Source: an uncultured Alphaproteobacteria bacterium
GTDB lineage: Bacteria; Pseudomonadota; Alphaproteobacteria; Methylaequorales; Methylaequoraceae
Assembly (NCBI GenBank): GCA_902547955.1
Contig: CACCPY010000003.1
Location: 1-64,000, forward strand
Reading direction: 5' to 3'
DNA: 64,000 nt
Shown piece after piece: positions 17,871-26,584 of the stretch; the first letter of the stretch is position 1, and every line of letters begins with the position of its first letter. The position numbers and the translations under genes are program-made. The notes beneath the pieces are model-generated. The model saw only the letters and a program-made list of their open reading frames with translations, was not told the DNA's origin and searched no databases.

Positions 17871-18818
17871 CTATACCATTCCGTCATCTACTGGGTCATC
17901 AGTAGGTGGTGGAGGCATCATACCATCTCCATCCATGTCGCCAGCCATTGGGTCTGGTGTTCCTGGTCCAGGGTCTTGTGGACCGTGTGCAGCTGCATCA
18001 TCCATATGTGTATGCATTTCTCCCATATCATCCGTTGGTGGTGGCATATCACCAGGTCCGCCTAGTCCACCATCCATTGGTCCCGGTTCACCCATTGGAT
18101 CCATTGGAGGCATGTCAGTGCCCATTGCTGGATCACCACTGGCTGGCCCTGCATCACCAAATAGCGGGTCAGGTGCACCTTCCGCTGGTCCCATTGCTGG
18201 GTCACCACCCATATCGGCTGGTCCCGTTGCTGCAGCATCATCTGCTGGATAGTCCATAGGAGCAGGTCCGTCATCATAACCCCCTTCACCTGGTCCTTCT
18301 GGTGGTTGAGGGGCCATTCCAGTATCTGGATCAACAGCCATATCGGCTGGTCCCATTGCTGGGTCACCACCCATATCGGCAGGTCCCATCGCAGGGTCGC
18401 CAGCCATATCTCCTGGTCCTCCTGGACCACCATCCATCGGTCCCGGTTCACCCATTGGATCTCCTGGAGGCATATCACCTTCCATACCTGGAGGAGGCAT
18501 ATCACCTTCCATTCCTGGTGGTGGTCCATCACCAAAAGCTGCATCAACACTTTCGCCTGCTGCGTCAAATGCTTCCATTGGACTCATACCACTACTTATA
18601 GCTGAGTCAAAACCATCTTGAGCTGCACTAGACATAGTGTCAACCATATCGGCTGGAGCACCCATTTCTGTCATAACAGCGCCAGCTGCTTCTATTGCAG
18701 CTGAAGCAGCCGCAGAGGGATCAGCTCCACTCTCTAAGGCTGCTGTATAAGCTTCCTCTGCTGCAGTGCCTGCAGCATCTTCCATAGCATCCATTGCTGG
18801 ATCCATATATTCTGCCAT
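17871..18818 (-). CDS. Acidic Gly/Pro/Met/Asp-rich protein, candidate type I secretion substrate
   Basis: This 315-residue protein has no cysteine and no N-terminal signal peptide. The N-terminal part has Ala-rich helical segments (AEEAYTAALESGADPSAAAS and DSAISSGMSPMEAFDAAGES) like those of the FecR/RTX proteins. The rest is low complexity, with repeats such as GDPAMGPADMGG and PPPGMEGDMPPPG, and ends with MDGDG-like acidic motifs that might bind calcium. It has a good ribosome-binding site (AAAGGA) and its own terminator. Its position between tolC and the ABC gene suggests that it is the cargo of this exporter. No known family was recognised. Confidence 0.75.
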   Translation of the reverse strand: MAEYMDPAMDAMEDAAGTAAEEAYTAALESGADPSAAASAAIEAAGAVMTEMGAPADMVDTMSSAAQDGFDSAISSGMSPMEAFDAAGESVDAAFGDGPPPGMEGDMPPPGMEGDMPPGDPMGEPGPMDGGPGGPGDMAGDPAMGPADMGGDPAMGPADMAVDPDTGMAPQPPEGPGEGGYDDGPAPMDYPADDAAATGPADMGGDPAMGPAEGAPDPLFGDAGPASGDPAMGTDMPPMDPMGEPGPMDGGLGGPGDMPPPTDDMGEMHTHMDDAAAHGPQDPGPGTPDPMAGDMDGDGMMPPPPTDDPVDDGMV

Positions 18819-18919
18819 TTTATTATCCTTTATTAAATTTTAATTTGTGCAATTACTTTCAAAGTCGATACAATCTAAGGTAATCTTAATACTAAATTCA
18901 CAAAAAAACAAATAAAAAA

Positions 18920-20242
18920 TTAAATACCTAGATAAGAAAAATTCAATAAGCCACAAAGTTTTAACAATTCAAAGGATGAAATAATCAATTGAAATTGTGC
19001 ATTAACTAAATTTGATTCAGATTGTGTTACTTCTTTTTCAGCGTCCAATATTTCTAGTGTCGTTCTTGTACCAACATTGGCTTCTTTGCTAACACCTTCA
19101 ACGGCCATTAAATTTGACTCCACAGATATTTCTAAAGACTTAATGCTTGACTTTGTACTTTCAATTTTTTTCCATGCTGATTGAATTTGAAACCTTAAAT
19201 CTAGTTTTTTAGCTTCCATAGACTTCATTGAGGCAATAGCTGAATTTTTTGATTTTTCTAAATTAAGAACATTGTGACCTTTATTAAATATTGGTACTGT
19301 GACTTCCGCTGTAACGGAATATGTATCCTTTCTCTCAACTGATCTTGAAGAATCAAGTGCTTTACCAATTGAACCAGATACAGAAAATTCTGGAGTAAAA
19401 TTTAAATTACTTTTTCTAATGTCAAATTTTGCATTTTCAAATTGAATTAATGTTTGAACGTAATCAGGGTTATTTTTTAATCCTACATCAATTGATTGTT
19501 CAAGAGTTGAAGGAATTTTAGGCAAAACACCAAATTTCGACCAATCTTTTGGATTGGAAGTTGTAACCTGGGTATTGTCGGATTCAAACCAATTAATATC
19601 TGGTTTTCTTCCGACAACTGTTTCAAAATCTGAAATAGAAATATCTAAATTATTCTCTGCTTCAATTCTTTTTGATGTCGCTTGTGCTAATCTTGCTTTG
19701 GCCTGAAAAACATCAGTTTTGGTAATATCCCTAAATTCAAATCTTTTTTCAGTTGCTTCAAACTTTTTTATTAGATTTTCCTCATTTTTCTTCGAAACAT
19801 CCAACAAAAAATAATCTTTTAAAACAGTATAGTAAGCTTTACTAGCCCTAAATAAAACATTTTGTATTACTGACTTATCCTTTAAATCTGAAATTTTTAG
19901 TGAGTTTCTTGCTTGTTTTAGGTTTATTACTTTTGTAAAACTAAGTGGTTGGGTAATGTCTACATCAAATGATGTTGGGTTAACACCCGTAAAATTATGT
20001 TTTGAAGTATCTGGAAAACTTTTGCTTAAACTTCTTCCCTGAGATGCTGAAAACTCAAGTGAGGGAAGAAAGTCTGTTTTAGAAATTTGTAAATCTTTTC
20101 TGGCATTCTGGAAATCAAATTTACTTTTTTCAATATCTGGAAAGAAGTTGTATGCATCTCGAAGAACATCGTTAAGATCTTCAGCTTTTAATATACCGAA
20201 TTCAAAGATTATTAGGAAGAATAGTATTAATTTAAATTGCAT
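18920..20242 (-). CDS. TolC-family outer-membrane efflux/secretion protein
   Basis: This 440-residue protein has a signal peptide (about 1-20, ending GILKA) and two homologous halves of long coiled-coil helices typical of outer-membrane factors (ARLAQATSKRIEAENNLDIS in the first, ISSFELLKLCGLL at the end). It would form the outer-membrane tunnel for one or both type I exporters here. It is the first gene of the - strand run and lies 101 nt before the acidic protein gene. A TATAAT-like -10 box is seen at 20285-20290 on the - strand, without a clear -35. Confidence 0.88.
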   Translation of the reverse strand: MQFKLILFFLIIFEFGILKAEDLNDVLRDAYNFFPDIEKSKFDFQNARKDLQISKTDFLPSLEFSASQGRSLSKSFPDTSKHNFTGVNPTSFDVDITQPLSFTKVINLKQARNSLKISDLKDKSVIQNVLFRASKAYYTVLKDYFLLDVSKKNEENLIKKFEATEKRFEFRDITKTDVFQAKARLAQATSKRIEAENNLDISISDFETVVGRKPDINWFESDNTQVTTSNPKDWSKFGVLPKIPSTLEQSIDVGLKNNPDYVQTLIQFENAKFDIRKSNLNFTPEFSVSGSIGKALDSSRSVERKDTYSVTAEVTVPIFNKGHNVLNLEKSKNSAIASMKSMEAKKLDLRFQIQSAWKKIESTKSSIKSLEISVESNLMAVEGVSKEANVGTRTTLEILDAEKEVTQSESNLVNAQFQLIISSFELLKLCGLLNFSYLGI

Positions 20243-20375
20243 TATAACTAATCAAGAGAAGTATTAAATCTTTTTAATTTCAGTATTATACTATCATTTT
20301 TACCTAAAAATTTGAAAGCTCATTAATTAATTTTTTTCTTTTCTTTGTATATGCATTATAATATAAGCAATGTGA

Positions 20376-20452
<77 letters not shown>

Positions 20453-20498
20453 CTCAGGCCAGTTAATGTGGAGCAAGAAAAATTTAAAGGAGATATAT

Positions 20499-21113
20499 AT
20501 GAAATATTTTATAATTTTGCTTTTTCTAACTGTTTATACCTCATCAGTAAGTTCTAATGATTACTTTAAAGCTTTAGAGTTATTCAATATGAGAAAAATT
20601 GAAGAATCAGTGGACTTTTTTAAAAAAGTTGCAAATGATGAACAGAATGAAAAAAGAAGCGATGCAATGTTTAATCTTGCTGTAATCTATGATAACGGTT
20701 TTGGAATAGCTCAAGATAAAACTAGGGCGCTTTATTATTACGAATTAGCAGCCGACTTATCAAATATTTATGCTCAATATAACTTAGGTTGGAAATATTA
20801 TAATGGTGAGAATGTTTATAAAGATGTAAATAAAGCTTTTAACTTATACACGTCGGCATCGAGATATGGGCATCCACAAGCTACATTTAACCTTGCAAAT
20901 ATGCATTACTCAGGCGTCGGAACTGTTAAAAATATCAAAAAGGCATACAAACTCTTTCTAATAGCCAAAATAAATGGAATTGATGAAAGTGAATATTACT
21001 TAAAAAAAATTCAAGAACAAATTAGTCCGGAGGAGTTGATGGTACTAAACTCAGAATATGGTTCTTTAATTGAAGAAAAAATTGAAGTTCCGATTGATTC
21101 ACTCGACAAGTAA
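20499..21113 (+). CDS. Exported Sel1-repeat protein
   Basis: This 204-residue protein starts at ATG 20499, with AAGGAG about 6 nt before it; longer in-frame starts would lie inside the tRNA. A signal peptide ([19 protein letters not shown]) is followed by Sel1/TPR-like helical repeats with the expected pattern ([58 protein letters not shown]). Sel1 proteins scaffold protein-protein contacts, often in the envelope; the partner here is unknown. It lies 46 nt after tRNA-Pro and may be read from the same promoter. Confidence 0.8.
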   Translation: MKYFIILLFLTVYTSSVSSNDYFKALELFNMRKIEESVDFFKKVANDEQNEKRSDAMFNLAVIYDNGFGIAQDKTRALYYYELAADLSNIYAQYNLGWKYYNGENVYKDVNKAFNLYTSASRYGHPQATFNLANMHYSGVGTVKNIKKAYKLFLIAKINGIDESEYYLKKIQEQISPEELMVLNSEYGSLIEEKIEVPIDSLDK

Positions 21114-21122
21114 TATTATTTT

Positions 21123-21296
21123 TTAAAATTTTGAAAGGATAAACTCAATTAAGACTGAAAAAATATAAAATGAAATTAGTAGTAAAATTAATAGGAATGA
21201 AATTGAAATCTTAATTTTAAATTTTTTTAAAAATAATAAGTAGCATAAAAGTGTGTCTATCATTGCAAGTACAAAAGCTGTCAAAATTATATTCAT
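21123..21296 (-). CDS. Small hydrophobic protein, possible
   Basis: This reading frame of about 57 residues from ATG 21296 (MNIILTAFVLAMIDTLLCYL) would give two membrane helices and a short tail. A longer version from 21380 overlaps the terminator hairpin and is unlikely. There is no convincing ribosome-binding site and no recognised family, so it may not be translated. Confidence 0.3.
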   Translation of the reverse strand: MNIILTAFVLAMIDTLLCYLLFLKKFKIKISISFLLILLLISFYIFSVLIEFILSKF

Positions 21297-21378
21297 ATTA
21301 TCAATAACGGGAATAATTAAAATAAATTTTACTTTATAACAGTTTATTATATTATTATGTTTCTTCCTCCCCAAATTC

Positions 21379-21407
21379 AAAAAAAGGCACGTCTAGTGCC
21401 TTTTTTT
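21379..21407. terminator. Bidirectional rho-independent terminator
   Basis: The stem GGCAC (21386-21390) / GTGCC (21396-21400) has an A run on the left and a T run on the right, so it can stop transcription in both directions. The TAG stop of the - strand gene (21393-21395) lies in the loop. Confidence 0.8.
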
Positions 21408-21719
21408 CACACATTTGTAAGTATCAATGTAATTTTCATTAAATGATGTCCATTGATCACTCATAATATTAAAAGAACTTGATGTATTATAAACATTATT
21501 GTGCATAATTATTTCACGATTATTAAACAAGACAATTTTATCAAAAAAATTTCCTGAAATATTTTCTACTGTTTTCTTATCAGGATCAATAATTTTAGAA
21601 AATCTGTGGTCCAGACTTTTATTATTTAAACTATTATTAACCTCGCAGATCAATTTAAACTCATTTGAATATGAATGAAATGGCAATAAGATAGATAGTA
21701 AAATTAAGATATTCTTCAT
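21393..21719 (-). CDS. Small exported protein of unknown function, next to tRNA-Arg
   Basis: This 108-residue protein has a clear signal peptide (MKNILILLSILLPFHSYS) followed by a mature part with two Cys (LICEVNN and TYKCVKKRH), which could form a disulfide in the periplasm. Its ATG lies 5 nt after the 3' end of the tRNA-Arg gene on the same strand, so both must be on one transcript unless a promoter lies inside the tRNA. Its stop is in the terminator hairpin. No family was recognised. Confidence 0.65.
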   Translation of the reverse strand: MKNILILLSILLPFHSYSNEFKLICEVNNSLNNKSLDHRFSKIIDPDKKTVENISGNFFDKIVLFNNREIIMHNNVYNTSSSFNIMSDQWTSFNENYIDTYKCVKKRH

Positions 21720-21724
21720 ATTAA

Positions 21725-21801
21725 TGGCGACCCCGGTACGATTCGAACGTACGACCTACTGCTTAGAAGGCAGTTGCTCTATCCAGCTGAGCTACGGGGC
21801 C
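21725..21801 (-). tRNA. tRNA-Arg (UCU)
   Basis: Read on the - strand, the 77-nt gene has the acceptor pair GGCCCCG/CGGGGTC, the D-arm AGCTCAGCTGGATAGAGC, the anticodon stem ACTGC/GCAGT with loop CTTCTAA (anticodon TCT), the T-loop GTTCGAATC and an encoded CCA. Confidence 0.95.
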
Positions 21802-21855
21802 TAATTGTTATATAATTTGTTTATACAAAAACATGAAAATAATGAAAGAAATCTT

Positions 21856-22875
21856 TTATAAATTTTTTTTGGGAGGGATAAAAATATTTTTTTTTTTGTC
21901 AAAACGTCCTTGTATCCATCTATGTGTCTTGTTCGACCAATAACTTAAACCACCATCATCTACAGATAATATTTCATTGTATCTCGACCTTGCAGTCTGT
22001 TTTGGTTTATGTTTTTCCTTACTTGCATTATACATAAGTTGAATTGTTTCATCATTTAAATTTGGTCTTTGTGTATTAATTGACTTTATAAAACCTCTTA
22101 ACGAAACTAAGGCAACTCTTGCTCTTGGTTTTGATACTTTTTGAATCGATTTTATCATTTTACCTGCCCAAAATAAGTAAATATCAAAATAATCTGTAGA
22201 TGTTTTGTAACTAAATGAAAAATTTTTTGGTTTCTTTTTTAAAAATTTTATTTTTTTCTTTGCATTTATTACATCGAGTTGATCGAAATATTCTACAGAG
22301 AAGTCTAATTCATCCATTGCAATTTTTTTATCTTTAGCAATGCTATTAAATATCACATCTAGATCTTCTCCATTTATACCTGCAAAGGGATCAAGTATTT
22401 CAACATCAATTTGGTTTTTCATTGTAATTTTTTTTTCTGATAACCCGTAGTTTTTTGCTGTTTGATTATAGCAAAGTAAAATATCTGGGTTTGAAAGATC
22501 AGGTTTTACAGATGAAATTTGGCTGTAAAATGCTTTAATGCCATTCAACGCTACTCTTACTTGTTTAATCGGAACATTGGCGAGAGTTTTTATAATTTTT
22601 TTAGACCAAAGCAGGTGAATATCCACGTACTCTTTTGACTTTTTTGAATAACTCCAATGTGGTGCCTTATCTAGTTCCTTATCTTTTTTTCTTCCTTCTC
22701 TTAAAGATTGTAAAAAACTTTTTTTGACATTTTTTTTTTCGTCCCAAATATCTAAAGATTTTTGAATTTCTTTTAATGCTTCATCTTTATCGATCCTGAA
22801 AGGCGAGGGAGCAGTTGATTCAGATTCACCATGCACTCCTCCAAAAGGATCTTTGTTTTTAAGTACCATCTTCAA
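21856..22875 (-). CDS. Unknown cytoplasmic protein with internal duplication
   Basis: This 339-residue basic protein (start 22875, or ATG 22869) has no signal peptide or membrane helix. It contains two related halves. DPFGGVHGE and DPFAGINGE open them. EYVDIHLLWSKKIIKTLANV in the first half matches DYFDIYLFWAGKMIKSIQKV in the second, followed by RVALNGIKAFYSQISSVKPD and RVALVSLRGFIKSINTQRPN. The C terminus (YWSNKTHRWIQGRFDKKKN) is Trp/Lys-rich. The repeated unit of about 120 residues could be a nucleic-acid or protein-binding module, but no known family was recognised. Confidence 0.7.
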   Translation of the reverse strand: MKMVLKNKDPFGGVHGESESTAPSPFRIDKDEALKEIQKSLDIWDEKKNVKKSFLQSLREGRKKDKELDKAPHWSYSKKSKEYVDIHLLWSKKIIKTLANVPIKQVRVALNGIKAFYSQISSVKPDLSNPDILLCYNQTAKNYGLSEKKITMKNQIDVEILDPFAGINGEDLDVIFNSIAKDKKIAMDELDFSVEYFDQLDVINAKKKIKFLKKKPKNFSFSYKTSTDYFDIYLFWAGKMIKSIQKVSKPRARVALVSLRGFIKSINTQRPNLNDETIQLMYNASKEKHKPKQTARSRYNEILSVDDGGLSYWSNKTHRWIQGRFDKKKNIFIPPKKNL

Positions 22876-22943
22876 TTAACATTGCCATAAAACCTAGATA
22901 ATTTCAATTTAACAAAAAACAATTAATTTGATAAAATTAACAT

Positions 22944-23243
22944 TCAATTCTTAATTTTTTTTTTACTCATTTTAAAAAATGGATATATTGTAATTAAAGA
23001 AATTATAAAAAAAATAAACCCCACAACTAAAAGCCAATAAATCGTCATCAAGTTTTGACATTTTTCGTTAGCTAGACTTGTAGTGTTTTCAAACCCACAT
23101 ATACTTTCATAATTTAAAATTTCTCTTCCGATTACAGGGTCTGAAAAAAAAATAAACTTAATTGTCAATGACAAAATTAATAGAAATATAGATACACTCA
23201 GAAAACCTATTGCACCTAAAAAGATTTTTAAAAATATATACAA
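22944..23243 (-). CDS. Small two-helix membrane protein, unknown
   Basis: This 99-residue protein has two transmembrane helices (about 5-32 and 66-88) separated by an extracytoplasmic loop with two Cys (ESICGFENT and NEKCQN) and a Lys-rich cytoplasmic end. It is divergent from the carboxypeptidase gene at 23280, with only 36 nt between their starts. No family was recognised. Confidence 0.55.
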   Translation of the reverse strand: MYIFLKIFLGAIGFLSVSIFLLILSLTIKFIFFSDPVIGREILNYESICGFENTTSLANEKCQNLMTIYWLLVVGFIFFIISLITIYPFFKMSKKKIKN

Positions 23244-23279
23244 ATCCTTTACCTATCTATTATATTAATTAACCAAAAC

Positions 23280-24761
23280 ATGACTGCGTATAAAAAATTA
23301 ACTGAGCTTTTTAAACAAGTAAGTACTTTCGATGAAATTTCTAGTATTCTTGAGTGGGATATGGCCACTATGATGCCCTCAAAGTCAAGAGCTTCAAGAA
23401 TAAATCAAATAAAAGTTTTGACACAAAAAAAGAGAGAAGTTTTACAACAAATTGAAAGAAAAGATTTATTTAAAAAAATTGATCCTTTTAAACTAAAAAG
23501 TTATGAACAAAAAAATTTGATGTTAATGAAAAAAAAATTTGAGCTTTTCTTGTTTATTCCAAATAATTTGATGTTAAAAAATCAAAGACTATCGCTTGAA
23601 TGCGAAGGAAGATGGAGAGAAGCAAAAAAAAAAAATAATTATAATTTGGTTAAAAAAGAGTTGCTGAGACTTTTTAAATCTATAAAGGAAAAGTCTAAAA
23701 TCCTGTCAGAAAAATGGGAAGTTTCAGAATATGATGCACTTCTTTCATTGTATGATCAATCGTTTAAAAGCAATGAAATTACAAAATTTGCTTCTGATGT
23801 TGAAAGTTTTATTAAAAATAAATACCAAGCCTTTTCGACTGCACATGATAAAAAAAATTATGTTGAGTTTGATTCTTTTCTTGATGAAGAAGAGCAATTT
23901 GAATTATCAAAGTTTGTCATGAATAAGTTTGGGTTTCCATTTAGTAAAGGAAGAGTAGATACCAGTTTACACCCTTTTTGCGGTGGATATTCCGATGACA
24001 TTAGAATTACAACAAAATTTACTAAAACTGATTTTTTCTCTAGTTTTGATGCACTAATGCATGAAACAGGTCATGCGCTATATGAGTTTGGGTTACCAAA
24101 AGTGTTTAAAAATCAATTAGTAGGAAAAGCAGCGGGTATGTCTCTTCATGAAAGTCAATCCTTATTTTTAGAAATGCAAATTGTAAAAACTAAAGAGTTT
24201 AATATTTTTCTAGAAAAAATTTTAAAAAAAAAATTCAAGAAATCCTCCTCACCATGGAAAAGTCAGAATTTGTATAATAAAAGAAACAGTTTTAAAAAAA
24301 ACTTTATAAGAATTGAGGCTGATGAAGTTCATTATCCTTTGCATATTATTCATAGATTCAATGTTGAAAAAAAACTAATTAGTGAGGAAAAATTAATAAA
24401 TTTTCTTCCAGACCTATGGAATTCTGAATTTAAAAAAATTTTTAACTTAGAAGTCAAATCAGATAATGAAGGATGTTTACAAGATATACATTGGTTTTCA
24501 GGTGATTTTGGTTATTTCCCCACTTATTTACTTGGTGCAATGATTGCTGCTCAACTAAAAAAAGCTTTAGACGAAGATATCCCAGATATTGATCAACAAA
24601 TAAAATCCGGCAATTTAAAAGTTATAACTAGTTGGCTTAAAAAAAATATACATGCTCATGGCAATAAATTTTCTGCTAATGAAATTCTTATGCAGGTTAC
24701 TGGACAAAAACTTAATTCTTTATTCTATAAGAATCATCTGAGGGATAGATACCTAAATTAA
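23280..24761 (+). CDS. M32-family metallocarboxypeptidase
   Basis: This 493-residue cytoplasmic enzyme belongs to the Taq carboxypeptidase family, which removes C-terminal residues from peptides. The zinc motif HETGH (about residue 261, in LMHETGHALYEFG) is present, with the downstream GMSLHESQSLFLE and RIEADEVHYPLHIIHRF segments characteristic of M32 enzymes and HPFCGGYSDDIRITT before the motif. The length fits the family. It is transcribed alone and ends before a 188-nt gene-free stretch. Confidence 0.93.
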   Translation: MTAYKKLTELFKQVSTFDEISSILEWDMATMMPSKSRASRINQIKVLTQKKREVLQQIERKDLFKKIDPFKLKSYEQKNLMLMKKKFELFLFIPNNLMLKNQRLSLECEGRWREAKKKNNYNLVKKELLRLFKSIKEKSKILSEKWEVSEYDALLSLYDQSFKSNEITKFASDVESFIKNKYQAFSTAHDKKNYVEFDSFLDEEEQFELSKFVMNKFGFPFSKGRVDTSLHPFCGGYSDDIRITTKFTKTDFFSSFDALMHETGHALYEFGLPKVFKNQLVGKAAGMSLHESQSLFLEMQIVKTKEFNIFLEKILKKKFKKSSSPWKSQNLYNKRNSFKKNFIRIEADEVHYPLHIIHRFNVEKKLISEEKLINFLPDLWNSEFKKIFNLEVKSDNEGCLQDIHWFSGDFGYFPTYLLGAMIAAQLKKALDEDIPDIDQQIKSGNLKVITSWLKKNIHAHGNKFSANEILMQVTGQKLNSLFYKNHLRDRYLN

Positions 24762-24949
24762 AACTTAGAAAAATCTTTTTAACAAAAATAACTTCAATAA
24801 CTTATAGATTAACTTCAATAAATAAAAATGATAATTTTTTTTTCTTAAATAAAGTTAGTATTGAAGAATTTTGAATGCATGTGAATTTGATGAAACTAAA
24901 GAAACAATATTTTAATATGTGGAACACAAAAAGACAGAATTTTGGATTT

Positions 24950-25546
24950 TTATTTTTTTGTTAAGTATTCTAGTTCGTTTACACTTCTCTGAAACTTATC
25001 TTTCATATTTTTATGGTTTTTTAAATATTTTTTGAAGTTTTTACATAAATTTTTATAGTACCAGAGTTTGTGATCTTTTGAGTGATCAAAGTTTTTCCAA
25101 AGTTTCTTTCCAATTTTATTAAAGTCGTTAATAACACAATTTAAACTATGCGATTTGTCACAGATTGAAACAAGAAGTGACGATTGTGATTTCTTGTTCA
25201 TTGTTTCTAAAAATTTTTTTTTACTAGAAATCCAGTCTAAATTTTCTTTTTTTGAATTTACAACGTTTGAACATTGTTTGACAATATTTAATACTTTTAT
25301 ACCAAAACGATTTTTGATAAGGTTCGTTGTTTTTTTGTTGGTGTCGAACTCAAGTAAATCATGAAATAAACCTGCAATAGCCTCGTCTGTATTGCCATTG
25401 TTTTCAATTATTAGGCTGCTTACTGAGGACAGGTATGTAAAGTAAGGAATTTTTACTCCTTTTCTATATTTTGACTGATAAAAGTTATAAGAGAAATCAA
25501 TAGCTTTTTTATATTTTATTACATCTAATTCTTTTTTTAAACCCAT
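24950..25546 (-). CDS. HD-domain hydrolase resembling the (p)ppGpp hydrolase domain
   Basis: This 198-residue protein has the metal-binding HD pattern of RelA/SpoT-like hydrolase domains: IPYFTYLSSVSSLIIENNG, then AIAGLFHDLLEFD (His-Asp) and VSICDKSHSLNCVI (Asp). In family members the first position is usually His (HL..V), which here appears as TYLSSV, so one metal ligand may be missing. There is no synthetase domain. Related single-domain proteins are annotated as HD phosphohydrolases; the substrate is unknown. Confidence 0.7.
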   Translation of the reverse strand: MGLKKELDVIKYKKAIDFSYNFYQSKYRKGVKIPYFTYLSSVSSLIIENNGNTDEAIAGLFHDLLEFDTNKKTTNLIKNRFGIKVLNIVKQCSNVVNSKKENLDWISSKKKFLETMNKKSQSSLLVSICDKSHSLNCVINDFNKIGKKLWKNFDHSKDHKLWYYKNLCKNFKKYLKNHKNMKDKFQRSVNELEYLTKK

Positions 25547-25586
25547 GGGAGTAAATCTATAACAATATTTTTACAAAAAAAAAGAA

Positions 25587-26579
25587 CTAATTAAAATTAT
25601 TTAACTCTTTCACATGAGCAATAGTTGCTTTAGCGTTACCCTGTAAATTATATCCACCCTCTAAAATTGATAATATTCTGTCGTTACAATGAATATGTGC
25701 TAGATTTTTTATAATTTTTGTTAACTCAATAAACCCTTCATCAGTCACTTTGTAACAGCCTAGCAGATCATCAACTCTACTGTCGAACCCAGATGAAATT
25801 AAAATAAAATCAGGTTTAAATTTATTAACTTTAGGTATTAAAATTTTTTTAAATACTTCGATAATTTGTTTATTTGATGTGTTGCAAGGCAAGTGAACAT
25901 TAATGTTTAATCCCTTTCCAGCACCTTTCCCAACTTTATTAGGCGAACCAGTTCCAGGATAAGCAAATTGGTCATGAGTTGAAAAAAATAAAACACTTGG
26001 GTCATCATAAAAAAAATACTCAGTCGAATTGCCGTGATGATAATCCCAATCAACTATTAATATTTTTGATAAATTATATTTATTTTGTATGTATTTTGCA
26101 GCAATAGCCACATTGTTATAAAAACAAAATCCCTCGTGTTTTCCTGTATTTAACGCATGATGACCGGGAGGACGAGTTGCACAAAAAATATTTCTATTTT
26201 TTTTCATCATGATTCTGTCTACTCCTTCTAAACAAATACAAACTGCATGTCTGGAAACATTCTCTGCTAAAGGGAAATTTGCTTTCAAAGAGTTTATATG
26301 TTCTCTTGAGTGAATCAATTCTATCCAATTCTCAACATTATTATAACCTTCATAATTTTCATAAATATTTTCTAATTTAGAATCTTTTATTAATTTTTTA
26401 ATAAACTCAATTCTATCAGGTCTCTCTGGATGATTTTCATTTATAACAAATTTTTTAAATACGTTGCTTGAGAGTATTTTTGTATTCCTTTGTTTTTCTA
26501 TGGCTCTAGAGATTCGATAGTTGAATAAAAAAAAAGAACCAAACAAGAAAAATTTTAGGAAATCTCTTCTTTCTCTCAT
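25587..26579 (-). CDS. Histone deacetylase-like amidohydrolase with Tat-type signal
   Basis: This 330-residue member of the arginase/deacetylase superfamily has the substrate and zinc motifs ATRPPGHHALNT, WDYHHGNST (Asp-x-His), FSTHDQFAYPGTG and SSGFDSRVDDLLG, and the C-terminal ILEGGYNL. Such zinc enzymes deacetylate acetyl-lysine or acetylpolyamines. The N terminus MRERRDFLKFFLFGSF has a twin-arginine pattern (RRDFLK) and a hydrophobic core, so it may be exported folded, unlike the cytosolic AcuC type. It lies 5 nt after a lipoprotein gene on the same strand, consistent with a shared envelope role. Confidence 0.88.
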   Translation of the reverse strand: MRERRDFLKFFLFGSFFLFNYRISRAIEKQRNTKILSSNVFKKFVINENHPERPDRIEFIKKLIKDSKLENIYENYEGYNNVENWIELIHSREHINSLKANFPLAENVSRHAVCICLEGVDRIMMKKNRNIFCATRPPGHHALNTGKHEGFCFYNNVAIAAKYIQNKYNLSKILIVDWDYHHGNSTEYFFYDDPSVLFFSTHDQFAYPGTGSPNKVGKGAGKGLNINVHLPCNTSNKQIIEVFKKILIPKVNKFKPDFILISSGFDSRVDDLLGCYKVTDEGFIELTKIIKNLAHIHCNDRILSILEGGYNLQGNAKATIAHVKELNNFN

Positions 26580-26584
26580 TTAAA

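Noticed and set aside
17906-18605. Several + strand ORFs opposite the acidic protein
   Set aside because: Low-complexity antisense frames (His/Pro- or Ser/Gly-rich) without starts or homology. The - strand has a ribosome-binding site and terminator.
24762-24949. Short + strand ORF near 24875-24964 (about 29 residues)
   Set aside because: No ribosome-binding site, random-looking composition, and it overlaps the end of the HD-domain gene.
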